Below are positions 1 to 8,190 of a stretch of 64,000 bases of DNA, piece after piece. Position 1 is the first letter of the stretch, and each line of letters opens with the position of its first letter. Both the position numbers and the translations under genes were made by a program. The stretch lies in the NCBI GenBank assembly GCA_017395425.1, contig JAFPUM010000061.1, forward strand, positions 62,001-126,000. Direction: 5' to 3'. Source of the DNA: Clostridia bacterium. GTDB taxonomy: Bacteria; Bacillota; Clostridia; Oscillospirales; Acutalibacteraceae. Under the pieces are notes generated by a model. The model did not search any database. It saw only the letters and a list, made by a program, of their open reading frames with translations, and was not told where the DNA came from.

Positions 1-437
1 GGCAGCTCGAATTGGCACAGGAAGCAGGACTGCCGGTGATTATCCATGACCGTGAGGCGCACGGAGACACCTACCGCATTCTGCGCAAGTACCGTCCGGA
101 GGGCGTCCTGCACTGTTTCAGCGGCAGCGTGGAGCTGATGCGTGAAGCGGTGGGTCTGGGACTGTACATCGGCATGGGCGGTTCGGTGACATTCAGCGGC
201 GCGGTGCATCCGCTCGAGGTAGCCAAAGCCGTACCGCTGCATCATCTCGTGCTGGAAACCGACGCGCCCTTCCTGATTCCGACGCCCTGCCGCACGGATC
301 CCAACCGCCGCGAACGCTCCGATTCTTCGATGATCCGCGCGGTGGCGGAATGTATCGCAGCGGCTCGGGGCATGGATACCGACGAATTGCTTTCAATCAC
401 CGAGGCCAACGCCCGGCAGCTGTACCGGCTGGCATAA
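1..437 (+). CDS. tatD: TatD family metal-dependent hydrolase/DNase, 5' truncated by window edge
   Basis: The reading frame is open to the first bases of the window, so this is the C-terminal part of a larger protein (TatD proteins are about 255 residues). Visible blocks are VIIHDREAHGD, GVLHCFSGS, LGLYIGMGGSVTF and LETDAPFLIP, the usual metal-ligand and barrel motifs of TatD nucleases (His in IIHDRE, His in LHCFSG, Asp in LETDAP). The family hydrolyses DNA 3' ends and acts in repair; the exact substrate here is inference. It ends at a TAA and is followed by a strong hairpin terminator shared with the convergent ackA. Confidence 0.93.
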   Translation, partial: QLELAQEAGLPVIIHDREAHGDTYRILRKYRPEGVLHCFSGSVELMREAVGLGLYIGMGGSVTFSGAVHPLEVAKAVPLHHLVLETDAPFLIPTPCRTDPNRRERSDSSMIRAVAECIAAARGMDTDELLSITEANARQLYRLA

Positions 438-478
438 ACGAACCTCATATGATGATTTTCATATAATTATTTAAGACT

Positions 479-522
479 AAAGCGGCGGTTTACTCTCCCG
501 GGAGAATAAACCGCCGCTTTTT
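479..522. terminator. Bidirectional terminator between tatD and ackA
   Basis: A perfect 14-bp stem (479-492 with 507-520) encloses a 14-nt loop; the arms end in A-runs and T-runs on both strands, so it can terminate both the rightward tatD and leftward ackA transcripts. Confidence 0.9.
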
Positions 523-551
523 ATGTCCTGTTTATAGCTGTGTGCAAAACC

Positions 552-1766
552 TTACTTGCTCATGCCTTCCACAATGGCTTTGGTGTCGCGGGCGATGACC
601 ATTTCCTCATCAGTGGGAATGACATAGACCTTGACCTTGCTTTCGGGGGTGGAAAGCTCCATCTCCTTGCCGTGGGTCGCGGCATTGACTTCCTCGTCCA
701 GTTCCACACCGAGGCATTCGAGATAATGGCAGATGCGGGAACGGTGGAGCGTCTGGTTCTCGCCGATACCGGCGGTGAAGACCAGCGCGTCCATGCCGCC
801 GAGGGCGACATAGTAGCTGCCGATGAACTTCGCGATCTGATATTCGAGAATCTGGTGGGTGAGGATGGCTCTCTCATTGCCTTCCTGCGCGGCGGCGGTG
901 ACGTCGCGGTCATCGCTGGAAACGCCGGACAGACCCAGCATACCCGACTTCTTGTTGAGGATATTGTCCATCTCGCCGGGGGTCAGACCTTCCTTCTCCA
1001 TGATGAAGGTCACAACCGATGGATCAAGCGAACCCGAGCGGGTGCCCATGATGAAGCCGTCGAGGGGGGTCAGACCCATCGACGTGTCGATGACCTTACC
1101 GTCCTTCACCGCGGAAATCGAGGAACCATTGCCGAGGTGACAGTTGATGATCCTGGTGCCGGCGGGATTGTCGGCTTTGCCGAGCAGTTCCAGGCAGCGA
1201 CCGGTGACATAGCGGTGGCTGGTGCCGTGGAATCCGTAGCGGCGGATGGAATACTTCTCGTAATATTCATAGGGAATGCCGAAGGTGTAGGCTTTGGCAG
1301 GCATGGTGGAGTGGAAGGAAGTGTCGAACACAGCCACCTGCGGCACATCCTTGCCGAATACGTCCACAGCGGCTTCAATGCCCTGAATGTGAGCCGGGTT
1401 ATGCAGCGGTGCCAGCGGGCTGAGTTCGCGGATGCCTTCCAGTACCTCATCGGTCACGAGGCAGGAATCCTTGAATTTGTCGCCGCCCTGTACAACGCGA
1501 TGTCCCAGTGCCGAGATGTCACTCAGATTGTCCACAACCTTGCCTTCGCCGGAGGTCAGCGCGTCCTTGACCGCGTTGAATGCCTCGGTGTGGTTGGTCA
1601 TGGGGACTTCGGTGACATAGGACTGACCGTTCACCTTATGGGTGAGCTTGCTGCCCTCGATGCCGATTCGTTCGCAAAGGCCCTTTGCGATGACCTGCTC
1701 GTTGTCCATATCAATGAGCTGATACTTGAGAGACGAGCTGCCTGCGTTGATAACGAGAATTTTCAT
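552..1766 (-). CDS. ackA: Acetate kinase
   Basis: Makes acetate and ATP from acetyl phosphate and ADP, the energy-yielding end of fermentation. The 404-residue length is typical. Motifs are MKILVINAGSSSLKYQ at the N-terminus (phosphate-binding Asn), GHRVVQGG, FDTSFHSTMP, GFHGTSH, HLGNGSS, GTRSGSLDP, FTAGIGE and the C-terminal DEEMVIARDT with the magnesium-binding Glu. The start at 1766 is chosen because the family begins MKILVINAG and AGGAG lies 9 bases upstream; the longer open frame to 1832 adds non-conserved residues. It is monocistronic here: pta is not adjacent. A TTGTTT-17-TATTCT promoter lies just upstream. Confidence 0.98.
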   Translation of the reverse strand: MKILVINAGSSSLKYQLIDMDNEQVIAKGLCERIGIEGSKLTHKVNGQSYVTEVPMTNHTEAFNAVKDALTSGEGKVVDNLSDISALGHRVVQGGDKFKDSCLVTDEVLEGIRELSPLAPLHNPAHIQGIEAAVDVFGKDVPQVAVFDTSFHSTMPAKAYTFGIPYEYYEKYSIRRYGFHGTSHRYVTGRCLELLGKADNPAGTRIINCHLGNGSSISAVKDGKVIDTSMGLTPLDGFIMGTRSGSLDPSVVTFIMEKEGLTPGEMDNILNKKSGMLGLSGVSSDDRDVTAAAQEGNERAILTHQILEYQIAKFIGSYYVALGGMDALVFTAGIGENQTLHRSRICHYLECLGVELDEEVNAATHGKEMELSTPESKVKVYVIPTDEEMVIARDTKAIVEGMSK

Positions 1767-1803
1767 GGGAATGATCTCCTTGTCCTGATGTAGTATTGGT
1801 TTC

Positions 1804-1832
1804 AGAATACCGCAAACGCCTTTGTGAAACAA
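1804..1832 (-). promoter_or_regulatory. Promoter of ackA
   Basis: On the minus strand TTGTTT and TATTCT are separated by 17 bases, ending about 37 bases before the ackA start. It is back to back with the tmcAL promoter. Confidence 0.6.
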
Positions 1833-1838
1833 TTGAAT

Positions 1839-1867
1839 TTGACGGCAACATTCTTATAGTATATAAT
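1839..1867 (+). promoter_or_regulatory. Promoter of tmcAL
   Basis: TTGACG at 1839-1844, a 17-base spacer and a perfect TATAAT at 1862-1867, giving a leader of about 80 bases to the tmcAL start. Confidence 0.8.
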
Positions 1868-1954
1868 AGTACATCATCCCCGAAATTGCAAGGATTTGGA
1901 CAAAAAAAACCTGCTCCAAATCCAAAAAAACAAACAGAAGCGGAGGAAAACCAC

Positions 1955-3163
1955 ATGAGTATGTCCGGCGGCGGCAGAGTTGCCGCCATTATCGCGGAAT
2001 ACAACCCCTTTCACAACGGTCATGCCTATCACCTGACCGAGACGCGGCGGCTCACAGGCGCGGATACGGTGGTGGTGATCATGAGCGGTAATTTTGTACA
2101 ACGAGGGGAATGTGCGATTTGCGACAAATTCACCCGCACCCGTATGGCACTGGCGGGCGGCGCGGATCTGGTACTGGAGCTGCCGCTGCCTTTTGCCTGC
2201 GCCGGAGCCGAAACCTTTGCGCGGGGTGGCGTGGCGCTGGCGGATGCGCTGGGATGCGTGGATACACTCAGCTTCGGCATGGAATGCGGTGACGTTTCTT
2301 CCCTGATGAAGGCAGCCGACGCGGTTTCGGACGACGCCGTCAAGCCGCTCCTGGCGGAGAAGCTCGCGGAGGGCAGAAATTTCGCGGCAGCGCGTACCCA
2401 AGCAGTGCGGATGCTCTACGGCGACGATATCGCTTCGCTGCTCTGTCTGCCCAACAATACGCTGGCGGTGGAATATATCCGCGCTCTGCGTCAGATGATG
2501 TCCCCCATACGCCCATTGGGCGTGCTTCGCAGCGGTGCGGCACATGACGCGCCTGCGGCTGCGGGAGATTTTGCCTCGGCAACCGCCGTGCGGGACATGC
2601 TCCGAAAGGACGACGGGGCGGTGAGGCGTTACCTTCCCGCCGCCTCGCGGGAGTTGCTGGACGCGGCAGCGGAAAAGGGAAGCGCTCCCGCTGATCTGAA
2701 GTTGTGCGAACGTGCTGTTTTGTCACGCCTCCGTTCCATGACCCGCGAACAGATGGCGCTCCTGCCCGATGTGTCGGAGGGATTGGAAAACCGTCTGTAT
2801 ACCTGTGTAAAGACGGCTGCCTCACTGGAAGAACTGTATGCCGCCGTGAAATCCAAGCGGTACAGTCATGCCCGTATCCGACGCATCATACTTTCGGCAT
2901 TTCTCGGAATTCGAGCTACCCATACCCAGACGGTTCCTTACCTCAGAATTCTGGGAATGAATGCGCGGGGACGTGCGCTTCTGGCGAATGTCCGTCCTAA
3001 GCTGCCTGTTATTTCCTCTTATAAGCATACGGCGTCGCTTTCACCCGAAGCGCAAAATCTCTATCGACTGGAATGCCACGCCGATGATCTGTGGGGACTG
3101 ATGACGCCTTCCGTCCAGCCATGCGGTGCCGATATGACCGCCCGGCTGATCGTGGAATCCTGA
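1955..3163 (+). CDS. tmcAL: tRNA(Met) cytidine acetate ligase (TmcAL/YlbM family)
   Basis: The family forms N4-acetylcytidine at the wobble base of elongator tRNA-Met from acetate and ATP, through an acetyl-adenylate. The 402-residue protein starts VAAIIAEYNPFHNGHAYHL, the nucleotidyltransferase HxGH-type motif, followed by VVVIMSGNFVQRGE and the Asp/Lys/Arg-rich CDKFTRTRMAL and ADLVLELP blocks. The start at 1955 has GGAGG 8 bases upstream; the open frame to 1796 would run through the promoter. Its acetate substrate makes the divergent neighbour ackA a suggestive partner, though that link is inference. It converges on the HD-GYP gene across a shared terminator. Confidence 0.93.
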   Translation: MSMSGGGRVAAIIAEYNPFHNGHAYHLTETRRLTGADTVVVIMSGNFVQRGECAICDKFTRTRMALAGGADLVLELPLPFACAGAETFARGGVALADALGCVDTLSFGMECGDVSSLMKAADAVSDDAVKPLLAEKLAEGRNFAAARTQAVRMLYGDDIASLLCLPNNTLAVEYIRALRQMMSPIRPLGVLRSGAAHDAPAAAGDFASATAVRDMLRKDDGAVRRYLPAASRELLDAAAEKGSAPADLKLCERAVLSRLRSMTREQMALLPDVSEGLENRLYTCVKTAASLEELYAAVKSKRYSHARIRRIILSAFLGIRATHTQTVPYLRILGMNARGRALLANVRPKLPVISSYKHTASLSPEAQNLYRLECHADDLWGLMTPSVQPCGADMTARLIVES

Positions 3164-3200
3164 TGTTTTCCATTGACACACGCGATTGACACACGCGAAA

Positions 3201-3240
3201 AAAACGTCTGCGGTTCCGGAAGAAACAGCAGACGTTTTGT
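3201..3240. terminator. Bidirectional terminator between tmcAL and HD-GYP gene
   Basis: Arms AAAACGTCTGC (3201-3211) and GCAGACGTTTT (3228-3238) form an 11-bp stem with A and T runs at the outer edges. Confidence 0.82.
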
Positions 3241-3261
3241 GTATTGACTGGAGAAAATTGC

Positions 3262-5184
3262 TTACAGTGAGATAGGGGTGACAATGGACGGATCCACATC
3301 AATCTTGGGAAGCTGCTTACGGCGATCCTGCACAGACTGACCCTGATTCTGGGAGGCGGGACCTGCCTGATCGAAAGAATCGTCGCTGATCAGCAATACC
3401 TCGTCCTGATCGTCATCGGGGAACTGATCGCGGATCTTGAGCATTTCGACGTAACACTTCTTAAACGCTTCCACAGCGGCGGGATCAAACTGTCTGCCGC
3501 TCTGGGAGGTAATTTCCTCGTATACCTTCTGTGCGGGCCATGGTGCCTTATAGCTTCGACGGCTGAGCAGCGCGTCGAAAACGTCACACACCGATACATA
3601 CCGGGCAAACTGATCGATATCCTCGCCGGACACACCAAGATAACCCGTGCCGTCCCAGCGCTCGTGATGATGCAGGATGATATGTCTTGCCATTTCCATG
3701 ACTTCACCCGGCGCCGTACCGATGATATCGCGACCGTAGATGACATGCTTCTTCATGACGCCGAATTCTTCCGCGGTAAGACGACCCGGCTTTTCGATAA
3801 TTTCCTTGGGGATCATGAGCTTGCCGATATCATGCAGCATCGCGGCAATACGGAAGGTTTCGAGCTGTTCCTCGGTTTCGCAGATAAACCGACCCATGAC
3901 TCTGGCATATTCGGAAACGCGTCGGATATGCTGACCGGTTTCCTGAGAGGAATTTTCCGAAACAACAGCGAGCGAATAGGCAAGCTGCTCCTGCGTGCGG
4001 AACATATCATATGTCAGCATGGTATTATTGATAATATTGGTAATACCGGAAGTGAAGATATCCAGAACTTCCTTCATGCTGTAATCGTCGGAATCCACAT
4101 CCTGTTTGAAAACGGCAAAGCCCTTCAATTCACCCTGATTGTAGAATTTGAGATTGACAAATCCCTCGCGCACTTCCGCAAAACTGGTGGCGCCGTTGAT
4201 GAACTTGCTGAGCTTGAAGCGGGCATTGCAGAATTCAAACCCGATTTCCTCGCCGAGATCGCGGCAAAGATCGACAGGTTTGCCCGCAGCATCCACCGTA
4301 TAGAAACGGTCTCCGTCGAGCAGACTCACAATGCCGTTTTTAATGCTGTCCTTGTCCAGTTCCAGCATAGACGACATCAGTGTGCAGATGCTCGGCGCCA
4401 TCGCCTTCGCCAACGACTTGATATCACGGGTGTTCATCATATTCTGGGTCTGATCCATCACCATCTGGATACCGCCCGTCATACGACCGACCTCGTTGGA
4501 ATTATCCACGGTGTCGGTAAGCATTTTGGAGGACTTGCGGGCAACCTGGCGTGCGATGTAAGCAATGGAGAGGAACAGAATCGTGCGGGGAAGCGCACCG
4601 TAAATCATGGCAGCCGGAACGGTTCTGAGAGGATCATCGCCCAGACAGAGGAACGTTGCCGCGAGATAGTGACCGATCACAATGCCCACAATGGAAATGA
4701 ATGTGGAGAAATTCATGAGCTTTTTATCGAAGTACAGGATGCTTGCCACCAGCGGGAAAGTCCACATCATCATCACATGATAGGACAAGAAAGAATAAAG
4801 CATGATAATGATGAGCAGTATGTCCGTGATCATAAAATACTTAACCCATGCGCCGGTACTCCGTGCCAGAAAAACCACCACAAACGGAATAAAGAAGAGA
4901 ATCGCTGACGCAATACAGACAATGCGCATCAGCACAGGGTCAATGACAAAGATGCCGAATTCATTGAGCAAAAGACAGAAAAGCACCAGAAAACCGGAAA
5001 ACAGGCAAATCTTGGCAAAAAGCCGATTGGATTTCTGTTCATTGCTGTTCATCAGCTTATCCTGTTCCAAATTGATTTCCAGCGTGCCGTGAACTTTCTT
5101 GACGGGTTCCTTTTTTAGTTTGTTCACTTTGATCTTTTGTTCCTTCTCGGTCTTTGTTTTGGTTTCTTTTTGTTTCTTTGGCAT
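3262..5184 (-). CDS. Membrane-anchored HD-GYP-type phosphodiesterase protein
   Basis: 640 residues. A Lys/Glu-rich cytoplasmic N-terminus (about 1-45) is followed by five or six hydrophobic helices (about 60-215), a linker that looks GAF-like, and a C-terminal HD-GYP domain (about 410-600). The metal-binding HDIGK lies near residue 449 and HHHERWDGTGYLG near 506; canonical members read GYP where this one reads GYL. HD-GYP enzymes degrade cyclic di-GMP, so a membrane sensor that lowers this messenger is the likely role; activity with the altered motif is uncertain. It is a single gene with its own promoter and a terminator shared with tmcAL. AGGAGG sits 13 bases before the ATG, rather far. Confidence 0.88.
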   Translation of the reverse strand: MPKKQKETKTKTEKEQKIKVNKLKKEPVKKVHGTLEINLEQDKLMNSNEQKSNRLFAKICLFSGFLVLFCLLLNEFGIFVIDPVLMRIVCIASAILFFIPFVVVFLARSTGAWVKYFMITDILLIIIMLYSFLSYHVMMMWTFPLVASILYFDKKLMNFSTFISIVGIVIGHYLAATFLCLGDDPLRTVPAAMIYGALPRTILFLSIAYIARQVARKSSKMLTDTVDNSNEVGRMTGGIQMVMDQTQNMMNTRDIKSLAKAMAPSICTLMSSMLELDKDSIKNGIVSLLDGDRFYTVDAAGKPVDLCRDLGEEIGFEFCNARFKLSKFINGATSFAEVREGFVNLKFYNQGELKGFAVFKQDVDSDDYSMKEVLDIFTSGITNIINNTMLTYDMFRTQEQLAYSLAVVSENSSQETGQHIRRVSEYARVMGRFICETEEQLETFRIAAMLHDIGKLMIPKEIIEKPGRLTAEEFGVMKKHVIYGRDIIGTAPGEVMEMARHIILHHHERWDGTGYLGVSGEDIDQFARYVSVCDVFDALLSRRSYKAPWPAQKVYEEITSQSGRQFDPAAVEAFKKCYVEMLKIRDQFPDDDQDEVLLISDDSFDQAGPASQNQGQSVQDRRKQLPKIDVDPSIVTPISL

Positions 5185-5334
5185 GATGGATCTGAAGCCT
5201 CCTGATTACTTCCGGTGCATGACGCTCCGAACGCCCCGAACCCGGATTTTTTTGAACCGGCAGATGTATCAGCCGAGTGAAAACCGCAAGCCGATGTACA
5301 TGCAACGACCTGACTCCAAAAATCGCTTACAATC

Positions 5335-5362
5335 ATTATAGCATAGATTCATTAAAATGCAA
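5335..5362 (-). promoter_or_regulatory. Promoter of the HD-GYP membrane protein gene
   Basis: TTGCAT and TATAAT on the minus strand with a 16-base spacer. It leaves a leader of about 145 bases in which I recognise no riboswitch. Confidence 0.65.
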
Positions 5363-5466
5363 CCGATTTTTTATTTTTTTGCAAAAAAATATAAAAGGTT
5401 CCGGAATCTTTTAGGCAAAAAAGCGAACCGATTGACACGGACGGAGAATCATATGAAAAAAACAGG

Positions 5467-5497
5467 AAAAGCCATGATCCGACGGCAGATGGCTCAC
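5467..5497 (-). terminator. Possible terminator after the lytic transglycosylase gene
   Basis: On the minus strand AGCCAT and ATGGCT form a short stem followed by TTTTCCTGTTTTTTT. The stem is only 6-7 bp, so this is a weak call. Confidence 0.45.
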
Positions 5498-5500
5498 CTT

Positions 5501-6073
5501 CTACGCATCCCCGCTCGGATACAACGTCTGATACACGCGTTTCGCACGTTCCACCTTACGGACATAATGCTCCGTGTCACTGAACGGAATGTATGACAGC
5601 GACCTGCCGTCCGGCGATACCAGTTCATCGCCCAGCCATTGGCTCACCCGTCCCATGCCCGCGTGATAGGCGGCAACCGCCAGCCGTTCGTCCCCGAATT
5701 CCTGATGCAGCAGCGACAGAAAATAAATGCCGTATTGAATATTGGTTTCGGGGTCAAAAATATCTTCGCTTCCGTCGGCGTCCATCTTGGTTCCGAGCCA
5801 TCCAAAGGTTTCGGGCATAAGCTGCATCAGTCCGCAGGCGCCCATAGAGGAAACCGCGTTGCTGTCAAACCCGCTTTCCGTGTGAATAATCGCGAAGGCC
5901 AGATTCTCGTCCACTCCGTAAAGCACACAGTATTTTTCCACATACGTCCGATAGCCTTTGGGAAAACAAGTCCGCCTTACCCCATACAAAGCGCCTCCTG
6001 CCACGCCCGCGAGCAGCACTGCCGTCAGCAGAAAGCCGATCCATCTTCTTTTTGTGTGAAGGTTGATCACCAT
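5501..6073 (-). CDS. Lytic transglycosylase, SLT domain, membrane-anchored
   Basis: Cleaves the MurNAc-GlcNAc bond of peptidoglycan. The 190-residue protein has one N-terminal membrane segment (about 11-31) and then an SLT/lysozyme-like domain. AIIHTESGFD places the catalytic Glu at residue 66, followed by the usual SSMGACGLMQLMP and AVAAYHAGMGRV motifs. Its ATG directly follows the coaE stop with no gap, so the two are one transcript and probably translationally coupled. In sporulating Clostridia close relatives serve in wall remodelling; a specific role in sporulation is only a guess. Confidence 0.93.
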   Translation of the reverse strand: MVINLHTKRRWIGFLLTAVLLAGVAGGALYGVRRTCFPKGYRTYVEKYCVLYGVDENLAFAIIHTESGFDSNAVSSMGACGLMQLMPETFGWLGTKMDADGSEDIFDPETNIQYGIYFLSLLHQEFGDERLAVAAYHAGMGRVSQWLGDELVSPDGRSLSYIPFSDTEHYVRKVERAKRVYQTLYPSGDA

Positions 6074-6709
6074 CTATGACACTCCCTCTCCCCCGTCCCG
6101 GAGAATTTCACCGATCACCGCTTCGGTTTTGCGTTCAAGCCGGTCAATGTCGCTGTCGTTGCAAATGTGATACTGACAGCGCCGGATAAAAAAGGAATCT
6201 TCATGCTGCCGCGCCGCCCGCCGACGTATCTCTTCTTCGGTCAGACCGTCCCGCTGCACCAGCCGCTTCACACGGAGTTCCAAGGGCGCCGTCACTGCCA
6301 CACAGCAGTCGCACGCGTCTTCCATACCGGCTTCAAACAGCTGGGGCGCGTCGAAAATCACGTTGATATGAGCGGCACGGCACGCGTCCGCCCGCGCCAG
6401 CATCCGTCTCCGGATCTCCCCGTGCATAATGGCGTTGAGACGGTCGGTATTCTCCCGTGACGCAAACGCAATCGCCGCCAAGCCGCGCCGGTTCAGCGTG
6501 CCGTCAGGCAGAAGTATCTCCCCGCCGAACGCCTCCGTCAGCCGGATCAGCGTGGCTTCTCCCGGACGCACGACTTCCCGCGCCACCCTGTCCGCATCGA
6601 TCACACAAAACCCGTGCGCCGCAAAACGCTTGACCACCAGTCCCTTGCCCGCGCCGCTTGGTCCTGTCAGGCCTACCACCATAACCTTATCACCGTCCTT
6701 TTCATCCAA
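6074..6709 (-). CDS. coaE: Dephospho-CoA kinase
   Basis: Phosphorylates the ribose 3'-hydroxyl of dephospho-CoA, the last step to coenzyme A. The 211-residue P-loop kinase has GLTGPSGAGKG as Walker A, FCVIDADRVAREVV with the conserved DAD, IFDAPQLFEAGM, and the LID arginines in VQRDGLTEEEIRRR. The start at 6709 is preceded by AGGAAG at 8 bases; a second ATG at 6682 is possible and would fit a TTGACA-17-TATCAT promoter at 6722-6750, which would leave almost no leader for the first start. It forms an operon with the downstream lytic transglycosylase. Confidence 0.94.
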   Translation of the reverse strand: MDEKDGDKVMVVGLTGPSGAGKGLVVKRFAAHGFCVIDADRVAREVVRPGEATLIRLTEAFGGEILLPDGTLNRRGLAAIAFASRENTDRLNAIMHGEIRRRMLARADACRAAHINVIFDAPQLFEAGMEDACDCCVAVTAPLELRVKRLVQRDGLTEEEIRRRAARQHEDSFFIRRCQYHICNDSDIDRLERKTEAVIGEILRDGGEGVS

Positions 6710-6826
6710 TACGCTTCCTTCATGATATTATGCGCTCACCGGTATGTCAACCTCATATTTGTAAACATTTTCGCATCATCGCCGCAATCATTATCATGAT
6801 TCTCAGAAATTATCTCAGAATCATTA

Positions 6827-6855
6827 TTGACAAACCCTGCAAAATATGGTTAAAT
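6827..6855 (+). promoter_or_regulatory. Promoter of the Ntn-hydrolase-like gene
   Basis: TTGACA at 6827-6832, a 17-base spacer and TTAAAT, about 39 bases before the chosen start. Confidence 0.65.
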
Positions 6856-6893
6856 GTATATGAATCCTATCATTGAATACGGAGGCTTTTGTT

Positions 6894-8087
6894 ATGAATG
6901 TACAGTTAAATGACAGCGGTATTCCTATCACCAAAGAAAAAACGCTGGTGCAGAAAATCAAGGGATATATTCTGTGGGCTATCCTCATTGTCCTCACCAT
7001 CGCCGCGGGTCTGCTGGTGTATCTCTGCTTCGCGGGCGCCAGTGAGATGGCATCGCTCACCACCTTCAAACGGGTCAGCGACCATCCGTATTACACCATG
7101 AGCTATGACAGCTTTGACTACACCGACATGGTCAACGCTGAACTCAAAGATAACAACGCGGTCATCAAGCATTTCAAAAAGAAATTCTTCAAGGGACTTG
7201 GCGGCATCGCTCCGGGCGAAAATAAAAATGAATACACGCCCAGAGGGTCGGTTTCCTTTTACAGCCGCACCTTTGTTTACAGCTACATGAAGGGGCGCAT
7301 TTTCAACGGCTATGACACACCTATCCTGATGGTTATTTCCAAACCCGCCAACGGCTATAAGTCCTGGAACATCATCGATATGGCGGACGTGGGTCTCCAG
7401 TCGGGTGCCAGCGTTGATCAGTGGATCGGCAATGCCTTCCAGACCGTCGCCGCCACTTACTGCACCTCTGAGGGCATCAATCAGGAAGGTCTTTCGGTTT
7501 CGCTGATTTCCTGCCCTGTGGCAGATTGCACCGACACCACTCAGATCAATATCACGCCCTCTATGGCGGTGAGACTCATGCTCGACCGCGCCACTACGGT
7601 AGACAGCGCTGTGGAAGTACTCAGCGGCTACGATGTGGATTTCAGCAGCGGTTCCTATCATTTCTTTGTATCGGACAATGAAGGCAAAAGTGCTGTGATC
7701 GAATACATCAACGGCAAAATGTGGGTCAAGAATATGGAAACCGGCGCGAATTATCAGGTCTGTTCCAACGCTATGGTCAACGAAAAGCTGCCTGCCGCCA
7801 CCAAGGATTACAACGACGCTTACAAGGAAGTTACCCTGAACGAATTCTTCGACAAGGCGCTTTCCGAGCAGCTCGCGGGCGGTGCGCCGGGTATGTCGCA
7901 GGATTACGCGCAGTCCCTGCTTGCTTCCAATTCCTCCGATATGGCAAAGAGCGATGAAGAGCATTTCGGCACGGAACTCTACGGAACCCAGTACACCGTA
8001 TTCTATGATCTGCAAAAGATGAAGATGCAGATTGTCGTGGAAAACGATACCCGTTCCCAGACCTACACCTACGATCTCACCAAATAA
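6894..8087 (+). CDS. Membrane-anchored Ntn-hydrolase-like protein (linear amide C-N hydrolase/C45 type), nucleophile changed
   Basis: 397 residues with one membrane helix (about 24-46) and an outside domain. The order RGSVSFYSRT, KGRIFNGYDTP, ILMVISKPANGY, then SGSYHFFVSDNEGKSAVIE matches the choloylglycine hydrolase/linear amide hydrolase superfamily, whose members cut non-peptide C-N bonds after exposing an N-terminal Cys. At the position where the family has Cys this protein has Ser119 preceded by RG, and the usual GRNFD reads GRIFN. Ser is a nucleophile in other Ntn hydrolases, so the protein may still be active, may have a new substrate, or may be a non-catalytic binder. The start at 6894 has GGAGG 8 bases upstream. 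It stands alone between promoter and terminator. Confidence 0.72.
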   Translation: MNVQLNDSGIPITKEKTLVQKIKGYILWAILIVLTIAAGLLVYLCFAGASEMASLTTFKRVSDHPYYTMSYDSFDYTDMVNAELKDNNAVIKHFKKKFFKGLGGIAPGENKNEYTPRGSVSFYSRTFVYSYMKGRIFNGYDTPILMVISKPANGYKSWNIIDMADVGLQSGASVDQWIGNAFQTVAATYCTSEGINQEGLSVSLISCPVADCTDTTQINITPSMAVRLMLDRATTVDSAVEVLSGYDVDFSSGSYHFFVSDNEGKSAVIEYINGKMWVKNMETGANYQVCSNAMVNEKLPAATKDYNDAYKEVTLNEFFDKALSEQLAGGAPGMSQDYAQSLLASNSSDMAKSDEEHFGTELYGTQYTVFYDLQKMKMQIVVENDTRSQTYTYDLTK

Positions 8088-8118
8088 TCCGGTTCATTGA
8101 TTTTGACACATCTTCTAT

Positions 8119-8158
8119 GCAAAACAGCCCTGTACCATTTTGGTACGGGGCTGTTTTT
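8119..8158. terminator. Terminator between the Ntn-like gene and the SNF2 gene
   Basis: A long stem pairs AACAGCCC-GTACCA with TGGTAC-GGGGCTGTT (8122-8155) and ends in T6 on the plus strand; the A-run on the left side lets it serve the convergent SNF2 transcript too. Confidence 0.85.
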
Positions 8159-8190
8159 TGAAGTGTCATCGAAAATCGGCAGCTTCTGCA

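Noticed and set aside
540-1793. Long open frame antisense to ackA
   Set aside because: It mirrors acetate kinase codon bias, has no ribosome site or family features, and ackA is certain.
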